A DNA stretch of 64,000 bases, from positions 27,413,598-27,477,597 of the forward strand of contig CM065297.1 in assembly GCA_032871835.1 (NCBI GenBank), written 5' to 3'. Both the position numbers and the translations under genes were made by a program. The notes beneath the pieces were generated by a model. That model did not search any database, was not told where the DNA came from, and worked only from the letters and a program-made list of their open reading frames with translations. Origin of the DNA: Dipteronia dyeriana (lineage: Eukaryota > Streptophyta > Magnoliopsida > Sapindales > Sapindaceae). This document shows positions 12,503 through 24,470 of this stretch, one piece after another; the first letter of the stretch is position 1; every line of letters begins with the position of its first letter.

Positions 12503-13635
12503 TGGGTTGAATAGTTTTTAATCAAGTTAATTACCAACTTTTATTGATTAGTCAATATTCAAATTCACCTAAGAAAACAAACATACAAAATCAAGTGTAA
12601 AGTGCGAAATAATAAAGAACATTTGATTTTTACGTGGAAACCCTTCAACAAGGGAAAAACCCACGGGTTGTTAAGTGACCCACACTCGATCGCATAAATC
12701 CACTATATGAGTAAAAAGTTACACCTTCAAGTGATACTCTCACTCTCACTCTCACTTTCGAAAACCTCAGGCTATGACCACTACCACTCACCACTCTAGG
12801 TTAAGTCCCTAGTGACATCCCCTGATCCACTACTCTTGGCGTGAACACCTCCTGCTCAACCCCACCAGCCTTTTACAGTGACACCTAATCAATTGCTTGC
12901 CAACCTACCCTTGGTTGCAAGACTTGAATTGCTTGTGCACTACACACCGGTAGCCATAAGACTTAATTCTCAATGAAGAGATCAACAAAAAGCCTATGTG
13001 AATATATGAGATATTCTACGTGCAATCAATGCTAGGCAACACTAAATGCTTATCTAGGAATTAAAGAATGTCACTAAGTACAATTCCTAGATATCAAAGT
13101 CTATATGAATGCTCATAATGAGTTAACTAGATATAGATATGCAATATTACAATCTAGTTATCATACAAAGCCATTTCAACATAAGTTATCATTAAGCATG
13201 GCATAGACAACAATGCAATCACAAAAATGCAATCAATGAGTCCTAATCAACAATGTCTAAATGCAATGCATAGAGACTTAGCTAAAGGGCAAATATGTCA
13301 TAAATTCAAGCGATCACAATACAAACCCAATCATACAAAAGAACTCACAAATAGATTCAATGAATAAAGTTCTAGCATTTAATCAACTAATAAATGCAAT
13401 AAAAACATCATCTTGGAAAACATGAACAAATGACAAAGATGTGATTTTTGTTCAACTTACCAAGTCAATCAATGATGAAGACTCATGCCTAAAGATGCTC
13501 AATAATACATGAAGGATAACGGGTTTTGGGTTTGAAGAGTTAAAGAATAACTCTTGGAGCTTCTCTCTCAAAGGAAATACCTTGTCACACTAAAAAATGG
13601 TTTGGAAGCTTTGAAAAACGAGTGAGGAAGAAGAA

Positions 13636-13639
<4 letters not shown>

Positions 13640-13679
<40 letters not shown>
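13640..13679. repeat. (AT)n microsatellite
   Basis: About 20 AT units within the LTR. Confidence 0.97.
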
Positions 13680-13680
<1 letters not shown>

Positions 13681-13854
13681 CCTCTAGAGAAAAACTACGT
13701 TGTTTTAAAAATGCTTAGAATTTTTACTCAGCTCTCTAGTGAGCTGCACAGGTGGACTGGCTCCACACCATTGAACGCCTACTGTCCAAGAGGCGCTAGT
13801 GAGGTGCGCTTGTGGACAGGTACAGCAGCGACAACGCAATAACCCGAGATTCGA

Positions 13855-14175
13855 GTGACCCAAAATGGTACCAAACGATATCAAAAAATTTCGTATGATA
13901 TACCATTAGAAAGGTATGGAAGTCTAATTTCTACTCCAATTTACAAAACATTATTTGGATGACTGTAGAATGATTTATGGTCCTTTGAGTGACCAAACAT
14001 CAGAAACGGACAACAACACAGGTGCCCTGTTTTGATGGTCGCTTTGGAGATTTCAAAACCAATCCAAACGGACATGAAATATTACGAACAATATACCGTT
14101 GGAAAGGTATGGGTGTCTAGTTTGTACAAAAAATTTTAAAACTCATTTTGATGGACTCTATAAAATGTTATGGTC
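13855..14175. repeat. Diverged internal duplication within the LTR
   Basis: The block around 13895-13935 (tataccattagaaaggtatg ...) is repeated with changes at about 14090-14125 (tataccgttggaaaggtatg ...). Both are followed by similar ggact / atggtc stretches, giving two diverged units of roughly 180 bp. Confidence 0.6.
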
Positions 14176-14690
14176 ACAAGACCATGTAAAGGTCAGTTTT
14201 GAAAAATATTTAAATCAATGAAATCCACTTTTTTGAAACTAGACACATTACTCCAAATAGCCAAACCAAGAAAAGAATGAGACATTCTCAAGTGGTCACT
14301 CAACACCCTAAGACAAGCACACTATCGTGCAAGGGTGGACACAACACAGGCACACCATACAAAACCATACTTAATTCTATAAATGTAGTGCAAATGTGAT
14401 TGCGAAGGAATACACACATGAGCAATGAGAAACAATGCATAACACCTCAAGTGCATGTAAGTGTGTGCGTGTGCAGCAATAAATGCATGTAAATACAAAT
14501 GCATATATAAAATGTGAGTTTGTACAACTAAATCTCTTCAATAAGAAATAAGCACAAGTGAACTACCTCTTGAAGCTCATGGAGATGCTTGGAAGCTTGC
14601 CATAAAAAAGCCTAAGTTGCCCATTACAAAAAAACATCCCGAAATGTGGTTTGTCATGAAAAAAACCAATCAAAACCAGCGGTCCTTACA

Positions 14691-16062
14691 ATCTCCCCAT
14701 TTGGCTATTTTATTACAAAACAATCACTCACAAAATTCCTCACACAAATAAAACAAATCTAGCTATTGTCCATGAGAGTCCATTCTACGTTACAAAAAGA
14801 GATACCTGATATTCTAAGTCTTCAAGGTCTTCAATCTCTTTATAGATCATCATAACTACACAAAATAGCAAGAAAGCACTTTCCAAGAACAAGTGCATGT
14901 GAGGTGAACAAACATAAAAAAACATTTACACTCAATAAAGCAATATAAAGAATGCATGTGCAATTCTCCCCCTAAAAGGTTACTCTCTCTCAAAACTTCC
15001 CCCCTATATGTCTCAAGACTTCTCCCACTTTTTGTCATGAGATAGGCAAAGGAGCTCCCCCTATCGGGATGCTTTAGCGAAGAGAGCTATTCTCACAAAT
15101 ACATAGCATAATCATATACACAAACTTTATGCAACTTAAGTAATTGAGAGAGATTCAATGAGTTTTATTTTAAGAAAATGTGTGACAAGGATGATTTGCA
15201 AGCATGACATGTTTCATTCAAATCCAAAACAAGTGGTATTTGGTAAAGTAAACATCAAAAAGGTTTCCAAAAGAATTCAAACCAATTTGTACCCTTTTGT
15301 CATAGGTAAACAAGATATAGTAGTCTTGTTTGATTTTTGATTTTTTCGGATAATTTTCTATATGATAGTAGTCTTGTTTCACCATTAAGAAAAGAGAGAA
15401 GACCAATTTGGATATAAAATCCTTATTAATTGCATGGATACAAGATCCTTATTGTTTAGTCTTCTCATTTGCACTCACACACATTTGTATTACAGCAATC
15501 AAACTCAATTCATGCATATCATTTTAAGCATGTCATAATAAGCAAGTTCACATGTCATAGAGATAAATTATAGGTCATTCAAATGTACTTTCCCAATTAA
15601 TTCTTCTAGTTCAAAAATGCACATTTGAACATAAATATGACATGGTTTGCAAGTAAAGCAATGGTGCACACTTACTAAAAAAAGCATCTAAATTTATATG
15701 TGCAACCAAGAATCTCAAGCAATTATCAAAATAGCATAAAATCAATTAACTTTTTACATAGTGCAAATCATACAAGTTCACTTTCTTTGCTTGAACTCCT
15801 CAAATGGGGTCAAATCTAACCAAGTCAATGGGAGGCATGAGCCCCAATAGACCTGCCAAGTCCATTGGACCTAGTTGAGTCTATGGGTGACACGTTAGCA
15901 CAATAGCATGCATGTTTATCCTTTTTAATCCAAATCCACCTAGGTGATATATTTTCATTCCTAGTGGTCATGGACATGTTTCTAGATTTCCTAGGATCAA
16001 TTACTCTAGATTTCCTAGGCACATGCATATTAGCCAATTTAAGCCTATTCCTCTCTATCATG
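14691..16062 (-). mobile_element. Internal remnant of the Sirevirus-like element, with a small ORF
   Basis: Read on the minus strand this lies immediately upstream of the 14690 LTR. Several purine tracts (complements of ctccccc at about 14690, 14968, 15000 and 15055) are spread along it, as is usual before Sirevirus 3' LTRs. An open frame at 16061-15825 reads [18 protein letters not shown] and is rich in Arg and Lys; I cannot assign it. No integrase or RT on this strand is preserved. Confidence 0.5.
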
Positions 16063-16872
16063 CATCTATATTTCTTGCTTTTTATTGATGATCTGACTAG
16101 AATGACCTGGGTTTATTTCTTGAGTAACAAATCACAGACCTTTGACATGTTTAAAAGGTTCAAAGCAATGGTAGAAAATGAAAGTGATTACAGATTAAAG
16201 AAGCATTGGAGGTGAATATACCTCAAGCAAGCTCCAGGAATTCTATCATAATCTAGGCATCAAGCATCAATTGACAGTACCATATCCTTTTTAACATAAT
16301 GGTATATGTCTAAGGAAGAATAGTACTGTCATGGAAATGGCTAGAAGCCTCTTGGTAGAGAAAAGGCTCCCTAAGCAGTTCTTGGTAAAGGCTGTGTATG
16401 CTTCAGTTTATATTCTCAACAGGATTTCTACAAAAGCAGTGATAGATGCCACACCTATGGAAGCATAGTCAGGTTCTAATCCTACTGTAAAGCACCTAAA
16501 AGTCTTGGGTTCTATTTGCTACATGTATGTTCCAGATGCAAAGAGAACAAAGCTTGACTACAAGGCAAATATGGGCATCTTATTGGGTTGTGCTATGAAT
16601 TCCAAGGCTTATAGGGTCTATAATCTGGAAACAACGAAGATTTCAGTATGCAAGGATATTAAGATTGATGAGAACGCACACCAGAATTGGAATAGAAGTA
16701 TAGTTGAGAGAGATGTGAAGCAGACATAAGTGATTTCGGGGCCTAATAAGAATGCAGATTGCGATGAAGATTCTAGCAGTGAATCTAGTTTTGATAACGG
16801 TGCACTGCTAAGTCTGATTCTCCATTTTTGAAGACAAGGTCACTAGTTGATGTTTATGAGAAATGTAACATG
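16063..16872 (+). pseudogene. Copia integrase fragment
   Basis: Plus-strand translation gives [17 protein letters not shown] (integrase core with the first Asp), [18 protein letters not shown], then, through several frame changes near 16200-16460, the equivalents of the NG-Glu region, and LGSICYMYVPDAKRTKLDYKA with GILLGCAMNSKAYRVYN at 16500-16630. It ends in an acidic Ser-rich linker (EDSSSESSFDNG) just before where RT should begin. It is flanked by unrelated sequence, so it is a cut-out piece. Confidence 0.85.
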
Positions 16873-17295
16873 ATGATCTGATATTTGCTACAATTGTTTC
16901 TCTACATTTCATTTAACATTGATATAATGGTTATATACAAAGTACAAGTGCAAAATGCAACCATTTGGTCACACCTAACATTGTCATTTAGGTGGACAAA
17001 GTGCAACAATAAACTGACAAAGCCATACTTTGAGCCATGCTACAAAACTGATACAACCATACCCAAAACTATAACATTACCGACTAAAGTAAAACTAATA
17101 CATTTCAAGCAAATTAAAAAAGAAATAAATAGTTACAACTAAACCAAAAGAAACTAAATTGCCATAACTATAAGCTAGAAAATATCTAGAAAAGTTTTAT
17201 TAGATCAATAGGAACCAGCATACTCGACATGCTCTTCAGGGAAAAATTAGTCTCATGTCAACATTAAAAAGAATGAGACAGTCTTCAGCAACAAC
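16873..17295. other. Unassigned AT-rich sequence
   Basis: No recognisable gene or repeat. The open frame 16885-17142 has no features I can identify. Confidence 0.4.
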
Positions 17296-18202
17296 TTGAA
17301 GCCTTTGTACAAGCAATACACTGCTGCTGCTGCTAAAGCTACACTGATTAATTGGGGTCACGTTATTGGAGTACTTTTTTTTTTTAATAAAGTTCTTCCT
17401 TATTTAGTTATCTTTTCCTTTTGGTTTTTGAAAAAGAAAGCTCAACTCTGTGTGTACATATTGCATCTGCAGCTGTACTATGGTGTAGACATTGGAGAGA
17501 TGAAGATAAATGGTAAGAAATTTGTCTTCAAACGGATGCACTGGCACACTCCATCAGAACGTCTCTTTGATGGACAAAGGTATATTTTATCTCTCCCAAT
17601 TCACACAAATGTCACGTTTAGAGACATGCATTGCATTGAATATGCTATATACATAAAAAAGTTAATTTTTCGGTCAATCAACGTTAATACTCAATGGTTG
17701 AAATATCAGATATGCAGTGGAGCTGCATCTAGTCCATGAGGCAGAAGACCGCAGCGTCGCCGTAACCGCAATTCTCTATCAGTATGGTAAATCTCCTAAG
17801 GACGTTGATCCATTTCTTGTCAAGATATTTATATTATATTTTGGGTCAAATTAAATCACTTTAAAATTTTAACGTGGTTTTAATATCTATATATTCATTT
17901 TCCCTTAATCAAAATTTTAAATTTATTTAGGCTAATCATTATGTTGTATATATAATTTTTTTTTTGATATATATATAATTAATTGTGAATCAATAATGAA
18001 GACATTATATATATTGCAGTTGGGAGATGGATTGGAAAAGTTGTCTAAAGAGAAGTGTGCAAAGAATGAAGTATCTCAAGTTTCTGTTGAGATGTTGTAT
18101 AAAAAGCCACTAATGCGAAACACCCCTAAATTTTAGAAATACATAGGTTATTTTACCACTCCTTCCTACACCGAGAATGTCATCTGGACCATCTTCAAGA
18201 AG
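17296..18202 (+). pseudogene. Alpha-carbonic anhydrase pseudogene (partial, intron-bearing)
   Basis: Alpha-carbonic anhydrases hydrate CO2 to bicarbonate and in plants are usually secreted or plastid proteins. Pieces visible are ATLINWGHVIG (about 17335-17370, the NxGH strand), then exon 17473-17579 with GEMKING and KRMHWHTPSE, holding the two zinc His of HWH. A GT-AG intron (17580-17709) splices in frame to AVELHLVHEAEDRSVAV (17710-17824), which holds the third zinc His. After a second intron, exon 18020-18202 reads LGDGLEKLSKEKC and YFTTPSYTENVIW. Damage: a TAG stop at 18134-18136, SEH changed to SER, TTPPCTE changed to TTPSYTE, a second donor reading AT instead of GT, and no N-terminal exon or C-terminal end. 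Retained introns show a decayed genomic copy, not a retrocopy. Confidence 0.8.
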
Positions 18203-21200
18203 GTATCATAATTCTTCCTTTTTCTATTGGGGCGTATGATCTTGAGTTTCTGTCAAGATCATCAAGATCGTAAAGATTTATAAATATTTAATTATTTGGA
18301 TCGTATATCATTACTTATAAAAAAAGATATAGACATTAGCACAATACCTGTACAAGAAAAAAGCATATAGGGGCAAACCCACATGGAAACCAGGTGGGGC
18401 ACGTGCCCCACCTCAGTTTTCTTTTTAAAAAATGATTTTCTGTTTATGTATGTGTATATATTACAAATAATAAACTAATATTGCTATCATTAGTCAGCAT
18501 ATTTGTTCTGTTTTCTTTGTTTTACCTATGGTAGTCAATGTTTCAATTCTCAATACAAACAAAACAAATGTACTTTTCAATATTTATTTTTATTTTAATA
18601 TCTTTTTTACTACTTTTCTCACATTTTTGACTTTTTCTACAACAAAATAATCCATTTTCTTTTTTTTCCGTCATTGTTAAATTCCTAACTACCCTTAATT
18701 TGTGGTATATTTAATTCAATTTTATTATATAGTAAATTATCTATTTTTTTTCCTACTTCTAATATTTTTAGTTTGACATACCTAACATCTTCGATCAATA
18801 AAGCCTAAGATCTCAAATTTCAATTTATTGTATTAAGATATCTCATATAATATTTTGATTCATTTGATTTTATCATTTACATTTTTCTTTGTTTTATTAT
18901 TTTTATTTATTTAGAATCAATAATTAGAAGAATAAAAAATTCAAAGACATTTATAGTAATATTTATTAATCAATATTTATTAATCACTTATTTTTGTATA
19001 AATTTCAGGTGTTCATTATAAATACAAAAAAAAAATATTCTTAAAACGATATTTTATTTAAGAATAAATATTATAATTTTTCATTGTCCTTGTTTTTTTT
19101 GTTATTATTTATTTTTATAATATTGTGTTTCTTGTTTTTAGTTTTTTTTTATATACGATTATTTAGTTCATCTTCAGTAAATGTTATATATATTTGTTAA
19201 AAATTCATTATACTAACAATTTTTATATATAAATAGACTCATTTTATTATGATTTAAAATTTTTATTCTTTTTTTTTATATAATCTTTATTTTGTTTAAA
19301 CACATCTCGTTAAAATTTTTGAGTCCTTCTCTATTTGTTCGGTTGGCTGTGGTAGTTGGTGATTCATTTTTTTTTTGAATAGGTGATTCATTTTCTAATA
19401 CTATATTGTTACAATAATTATAATTAAAAAATAAACAAAATGAGTCACCGTAATCATCACGCGGTAGACAATGCTATAAAAAACAGTAGGGTTATCGTAG
19501 AATTTTATTTCAATTTATTAAAATGTATTAATCATTTAATTAAAAATTACTTATACCAACTAAAATTAAGTTGGTTGGAGATGGTCGCCGGGACATAGTT
19601 GGAAAAAAAAATCAGGTGGGCTTTTGCTAAATTTTTTATATTTTTTAATAAATTAAAAATTAAAATAAACTTAAACTAAATTGTCTGGGCAAATTGATAA
19701 AACATACCTTTACTTCAAGTGTAATTACGGCTATATTCAACTTTTGTTCTAAAATACACAAACATACCCTATTGTTAAAAATGCTTCGTTTGAATTTAAC
19801 TGTTGAGGGACAAAAATTTATTTTGACAGATTAATAAGATAAAATCGTTATTACATATTCTTGCAATAGCTAATTAATTTTTTGAAAAAAGGAAACTGGA
19901 TGGACATCTTCGAATTAATCTCATCAATTAAAAAAGAGATTTTCACAAATTGAGCCCTATCTAATTAGGATATATTAGTTAATTTATTTTTCATCAAACC
20001 GGTCTATATAAAATTAAAAATAGTTTAAATCCATTTGACTAAATTTTGGACAGTACGTTACGGATTTAGCTAAAAGTCTATTTTACCCTTGACTTTAGTT
20101 GACCAATTTTTTTTTTTATAAAAAAAATCCAATGTTTAAAACATAATTTTTTTTTTATAAATTTTAAAAATGAAACTGAAAAAAAAAAAAAAAGTTTTAA
20201 AAAACGAATTTTTTTAAAGTAAGATTTTTTTTAAAAGAAATAAATTAAAACTTAAAAAGAAAGATTTTTAAAAATATGAAAAGAAAAGAAATTAAATTAA
20301 AAAAAAATGGTGGAGATCTCCACGTCTAGATTCAGAGATGATCTCTATCGATAGGGACGAACTCCATCAATGGCATCGTCTTCATCATTGGAGACGAGCT
20401 CTGTCATTGGCACCGTCTCCATCAAATCACTTCATATATTTCTTCCATTATTCCTTTGACTATCTCTTAAGATAAATTATTTTGTGTTCTTCATCTTCCT
20501 TAAATGAAGAACCGGTGTCAGTCTCATTAGCTCTCCTCCACTCAGCCTCAACTTCTTCATCATTAACCTCAAACATTGCTTAGTCTCTTCCCGCCGACCA
20601 CTTATAAAAGCATTTTTTTTTAATAAGTAAATTTTAGTCAAAAAGGGTTATACGGGAGAAAAAGGAAAAAAAAAATTGAATTGAAAAATATAAGATAAAT
20701 GAGGGTGAAGATCGGGATACGTTCCCCCAATCTGCCCTATCCCTATTTTTCCTAAATGGAGAAATAATAAGGGTTGAGAAAAGGCTTGGGAAATAGGGAT
20801 GGGTTTAGGGGATCAATATTCATCCTCATTTTTCTATTGTCCATCTTTAATCTAAAAATACTAAATACAGTTTTAACCGGTAAATAAACGATTAATCAAT
20901 TGTTTAGTAATATCTACAAATAATAAATTAATGAGTTTTTGCTAAATTTTTTATTTTTTCTAATAGAATAAAGTTTACTTGAGCTAATATTTATTTTTTA
21001 CTTAAGCTAAAGGTTTGGGAAAAGGGATGGGACTGGGCTGCATGAAGAGGTCCGCCACCGGTGATGGAAGTAGTGAGAGCATTTCAATATGAAGAGATTA
21101 AACACTGCAAACACAGTTTATATATAATACTTTTTTATATTTAAAACTTTACATCAATTAGTTAGCTGTCCGCTAGTAAACCAAAAATTAATCAATTGTT

Positions 21201-21225
21201 TGGTAATCATATAATATCAAATTAT
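18203..21225. other. Intergenic AT-rich sequence
   Basis: About 3 kb of A/T runs without a gene. Short GC-richer patches at 20310-20420 (with the palindrome tggagatctcca) and 20700-20830 show no protein similarity I recognise. Confidence 0.5.
18393..18412. other. Perfect 20-bp palindrome centred on CACGTG
   Basis: GGTGGGGCACGTGCCCCACC is its own reverse complement and contains a G-box core. It sits in an otherwise AT-rich region, 200 bp after the carbonic anhydrase remnant. It could be part of a transposon terminal region (preceded by taggggcaaaccca). Confidence 0.9.
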
Positions 21226-21430
21226 CATATTATATAATATAAAAATAGTTACTCATGAAAAAAGGACATGAGGCATCTATTTATTATATAATATAAAAAT
21301 AATTACTTATGAAAAAAGGACATGTGGCATCGATTTATTATATAATATAAAAATAACTATTTTCCTTGAGGAAATAGCACACGACATCTATTTAATCATA
21401 TTATTTAATATAAAAATAGATGTTAATATT
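21226..21430. repeat. Short tandem array (about 60-bp units), left flank of the gypsy insertion
   Basis: Three consecutive units share attatataatataaaaata, then a ttact..tgaaaaaagga core, then catnnggcatcnattta. Related units occur at 34380-34620 beyond the gypsy element. Confidence 0.8.
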
Positions 21431-21726
21431 GACACGTATAAAACTTATTAGTACATAAATATTTTATTAAAAAATTTAATTATAAAAATATCTCAATATA
21501 AATTTATCAATGAGGACATGTTACTTTAATTAAAAATAAACTAAATATTATATACATTGATTAATTATACTCATATCTTTAGTTATATTTCTTTATTAAA
21601 AAAAACTTATGTTTAAAATAAAAAACTTACGATAAACTCTATTTTTTATGATAAGCCCTGATTTTATTTCAAGTATCAAACTTTCTCATCATCACATGAT
21701 TATCATACTGGTTTTGTCTTTTTTTA

Positions 21727-21731
21727 TATAT
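21727..21731. repeat. Target site duplication, left (tatat)
   Basis: tatat directly before the LTR start at 21732 matches tatat at 33936-33940 directly after the other LTR. Confidence 0.8.
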
Positions 21732-22593
21732 TGTTGTATGTAAATTTTACCAAGCATACACGTCATTGACAGGAAGGAAAAAATAGCCAGGTGGACGCCC
21801 AAATGGGCATCCGGGAAATATCCTATAAGACATCATTAAAGAGAAGAAAGCCCGAGTACGCATATACTGAATAAAACCTACTCGGGATCAGCTAACAGCA
21901 CTCGGGACTGGTTAAATAACACTTCCACTCAGGCTCAAACGGTACTACTCGGGACCATCAGGTATTACTCTTACTCGGGAATAAATATGACTCTAGTAAG
22001 AACTTGGTGCTTATTTCATACAGATTGTCATTAAATACGTGACGATATCCATCAGGAAGGAATCCTAAATGAAATAGAGTATTAAATTAGAAGAGTCCTC
22101 AATCAGGAAATAACTTGATTTCTTTACGAAGACTACATTCTTATAAGGAAACAAGTTCAAATTGAACTGCACTACTAGAATCCCACTCGATTTCCATGAG
22201 ACTCCGAAACAGGAAAAAAGACAAATCGATCTCAAGAAAGTAACCGAATCACAATTAAATACAAATATCCTGTATTACTTGTACAAGGCAGATTATGGTT
22301 CTATAAACATATAAATAGACCCATAATCTCATCCATAAAAAGATATAGGCAATATAGCATACAACAATCATAGTAAAAAAAAAGAGATCGAGAGCTTGTA
22401 AAACATCTTATTCTCTTAGTGGATTTTGGCTTGGTTGATCTTTCAACCACCCGTGGATGTTTCTCGACCATCGGAGTTTTACTAGGTAAAAATTGTCTTT
22501 GTTACTCTCTCTGCATCTCTTTCTCTTTGATTCAATAGCCGAAATCTAATTCTTGTTGGCTTTTCTAGTAAAATCCAGAAATCGACGTCAACA
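21732..22593 (+). repeat. 5' LTR of gypsy element
   Basis: 862 bp, from tgttgtatgtaaatt to atcgacgtcaaca. Colinear with 33036-33935. It contains the promoter (TATA at 22310) and an acccgtggatgtttct block near 22450. Confidence 0.95.
22310..22318 (+). promoter_or_regulatory. TATA box of gypsy LTR
   Basis: TATAAATAG, kept unchanged in the 3' LTR at 33640-33648, in a position suited to transcription start about 280 bp before the LTR end. Confidence 0.6.
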
Positions 22594-22611
22594 ATTGGCG
22601 CTAAAAGGAGG
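22594..22611 (+). promoter_or_regulatory. Primer binding site region
   Basis: attggcgctaaaagg follows the 5' LTR directly. TGGCGC-type sites complementary to a tRNA 3' end are usual in plant gypsy elements. Confidence 0.65.
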
Positions 22612-22639
22612 GGCTGAACCTCCGAACTTGTTAAAAGCG

Positions 22640-24470
22640 ATGGCAGGAAGCAGAAGTAGTTCAGGGAATGACCAAAAATCACCAGGCGATTTCCATATTG
22701 GCAACACATCACAAGATCCTGCATTAAACACAGAAAACCAGCCTGCGCACCTAGCAGGGATCCAGCAAGTTTCTCCAACCAGCAGAGATCTTACGCTGCA
22801 TTTTCAAGAGGCCTTGCAGCAATTGGTGACGGACGCAGCAAGGGAAGGGATTGATCTACTGGCTGTAGGAGCACATACTCCCAATCCTCCACCTGTAAGG
22901 CTCCGTTTGATGGTGGTGGGGCCAGGAATAACTATGCCAGAAACCAGAGGGAACTCTTCCCTAATCAATCCAGCTGGACATAAAACACTAGAAGAAGAAA
23001 ATCACCAGAGGCTGGATCGCAATCAAACAATACGTGCCAGACATAGTAAATACGATCGACGCAGAAAACGGTCATCATCAGAAGACAGTGATCAACACCA
23101 CCGTAAACGTTATCATGGAGTCACACGAGAGGTCCGGCATCAGAGTGAAAAGTCTGAGGAAAGAATGACAGTTACCCAACGGTTCAACCGTCAAGAAAGC
23201 CCGGTGGGGGACAGAGATGTCACAATCCAGAGCCTAACTCGAAAAGTAGAGAATAATAGGCGACTGATGGAGGCACTAGTCAGACGTTATAGCTGTAACG
23301 ATCTATCCGACGATGACTCCGACAGTCCATTCACCAGGGAGATTTTGCGGACCCCTTTCCCAGAAAGATTCAGGATGCCGCATGTGGAGCAATTAAAAAA
23401 AGATACAGATCCAAATGAGCACGTTAGACGTTGTAAAAGTGCCATGGCTCAATATGCCCGCAGTGACCCCTTATTGTGTCTCAACTTTCCGCAAACACCG
23501 GGGACACAGGCTCAAGATGGTTCGGAAGACTACCCCCAGCAAGCATCGAAAATTTTAGCGAGTTGAGCAGGAGCTTCTCAAGGAAATTCCTGAGCAACGT
23601 TCATAGGAAGAAGTCGGTGGCCTACCTCTCTCAAATAAAACAGGAGAATGATGAGTCATTAAAAAAGTACTTGGGCCGGTTCGGCCAAGCAGTATCAGAA
23701 ATTGGCAGCGCTAATGATGAAGCAATTATTGCTCCCTTCACCAATTACTTGCAGAATGGACGACTATCCTTCGATTTGAGAAGAACACGGCTGACTAGGT
23801 ATGCCGACATGATGGATATGGCGGGAGGATACACTCTGGCCGAGGAAGAAGAGTTAGCTACAAGAGGAAGCTATATGCATGGAGGAAAGCCCGAACAGAA
23901 GAATACCGAATCCAAGGGGCAGAATCAAAAGGAAAAACGGAAAGGGAACGACAAGGAGAAAAAAAAGGATGAGGGTAATGGGCTCAACGCCGAACGGTTC
24001 ATAGAGAAATACCAAGGCAGATATACCAATTACACCCCTCTTCGGAAGAAACAAGAAGAAATTCTAGCCATCTTGGAAGAAAAGAATATGGCGCAAGAAC
24101 AGCGGCAACAATCACAGTTCGCCCGGAGAGATACAACCAAGTATTATAGGTTTCATAAAGAAACCGGGCATGAGACTTCAAAGTGTTTTCAGCTCAGAGA
24201 TTACATAGAGACTTTTATTCGGGAAGAGTACCTGCGGGATGTAATCTTGAAAAAAGACGAGAGACCAGAAACCAAGAAAGTCAAGGTTGATCACAACCCT
24301 GGTCAAAACAAAAGAACCAGCCACGAAGCCAATCAAGTAATACATACAATTTTCGGAGGACCATCTACTGGGAGAAGCAACCGAGAACGAACTCAGGAAA
24401 TCAGAGAAGCAATAGAAGCAAGGAATAACTTCGACGTAAACTCGGTTGAACCAGACCTGAAAAGGGTAAA
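22640..24470 (+). pseudogene. Gypsy Gag (one frameshift)
   Basis: The start is ATG 22640 (MAGSRSSSGND); the frame is open further upstream into the LTR, but 22640 is the first Met after the primer site. The N-terminal third is polar, rich in Arg, Ser and Asp. The retrotransposon Gag domain begins at FPERFRMPHVEQ (about 23358) and crosses a frame change near 23490-23510. It continues with ENFSELSRSFSRKFLSN and YLSQIKQENDESLKKYLGRF to about 23830. A basic stretch (KEKRKGNDKEKKKDEG) and a knuckle-like YYRFHKETGHETSKC (about 24142) follow. The first Cys of a normal CX2C pair is not present there. The protein would form the particle shell. Confidence 0.85.

Larger units (their letters stand above)
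12425..14690 (-). repeat. 3' LTR of a Sirevirus-like element (minus strand)
   Basis: On the minus strand the LTR begins TGTAAGGACC at 14690, just after a GGGGAGAT purine tract, and ends with CA at 12425 (plus tgaaaataaccc, like the B LTR end tgaaaatacaaac). Length is about 2.27 kb. It shares the G-run plus gaatag block and the acccacgggttg block with B-type LTRs but is otherwise diverged. Its internal region continues to the right. Confidence 0.7.

Noticed and set aside
20310..20580. Possible host gene fragment in GC-richer patches
   Set aside because: Short, repetitive (gacgagctc/catcattgg-like) and no reading frame with recognisable similarity.
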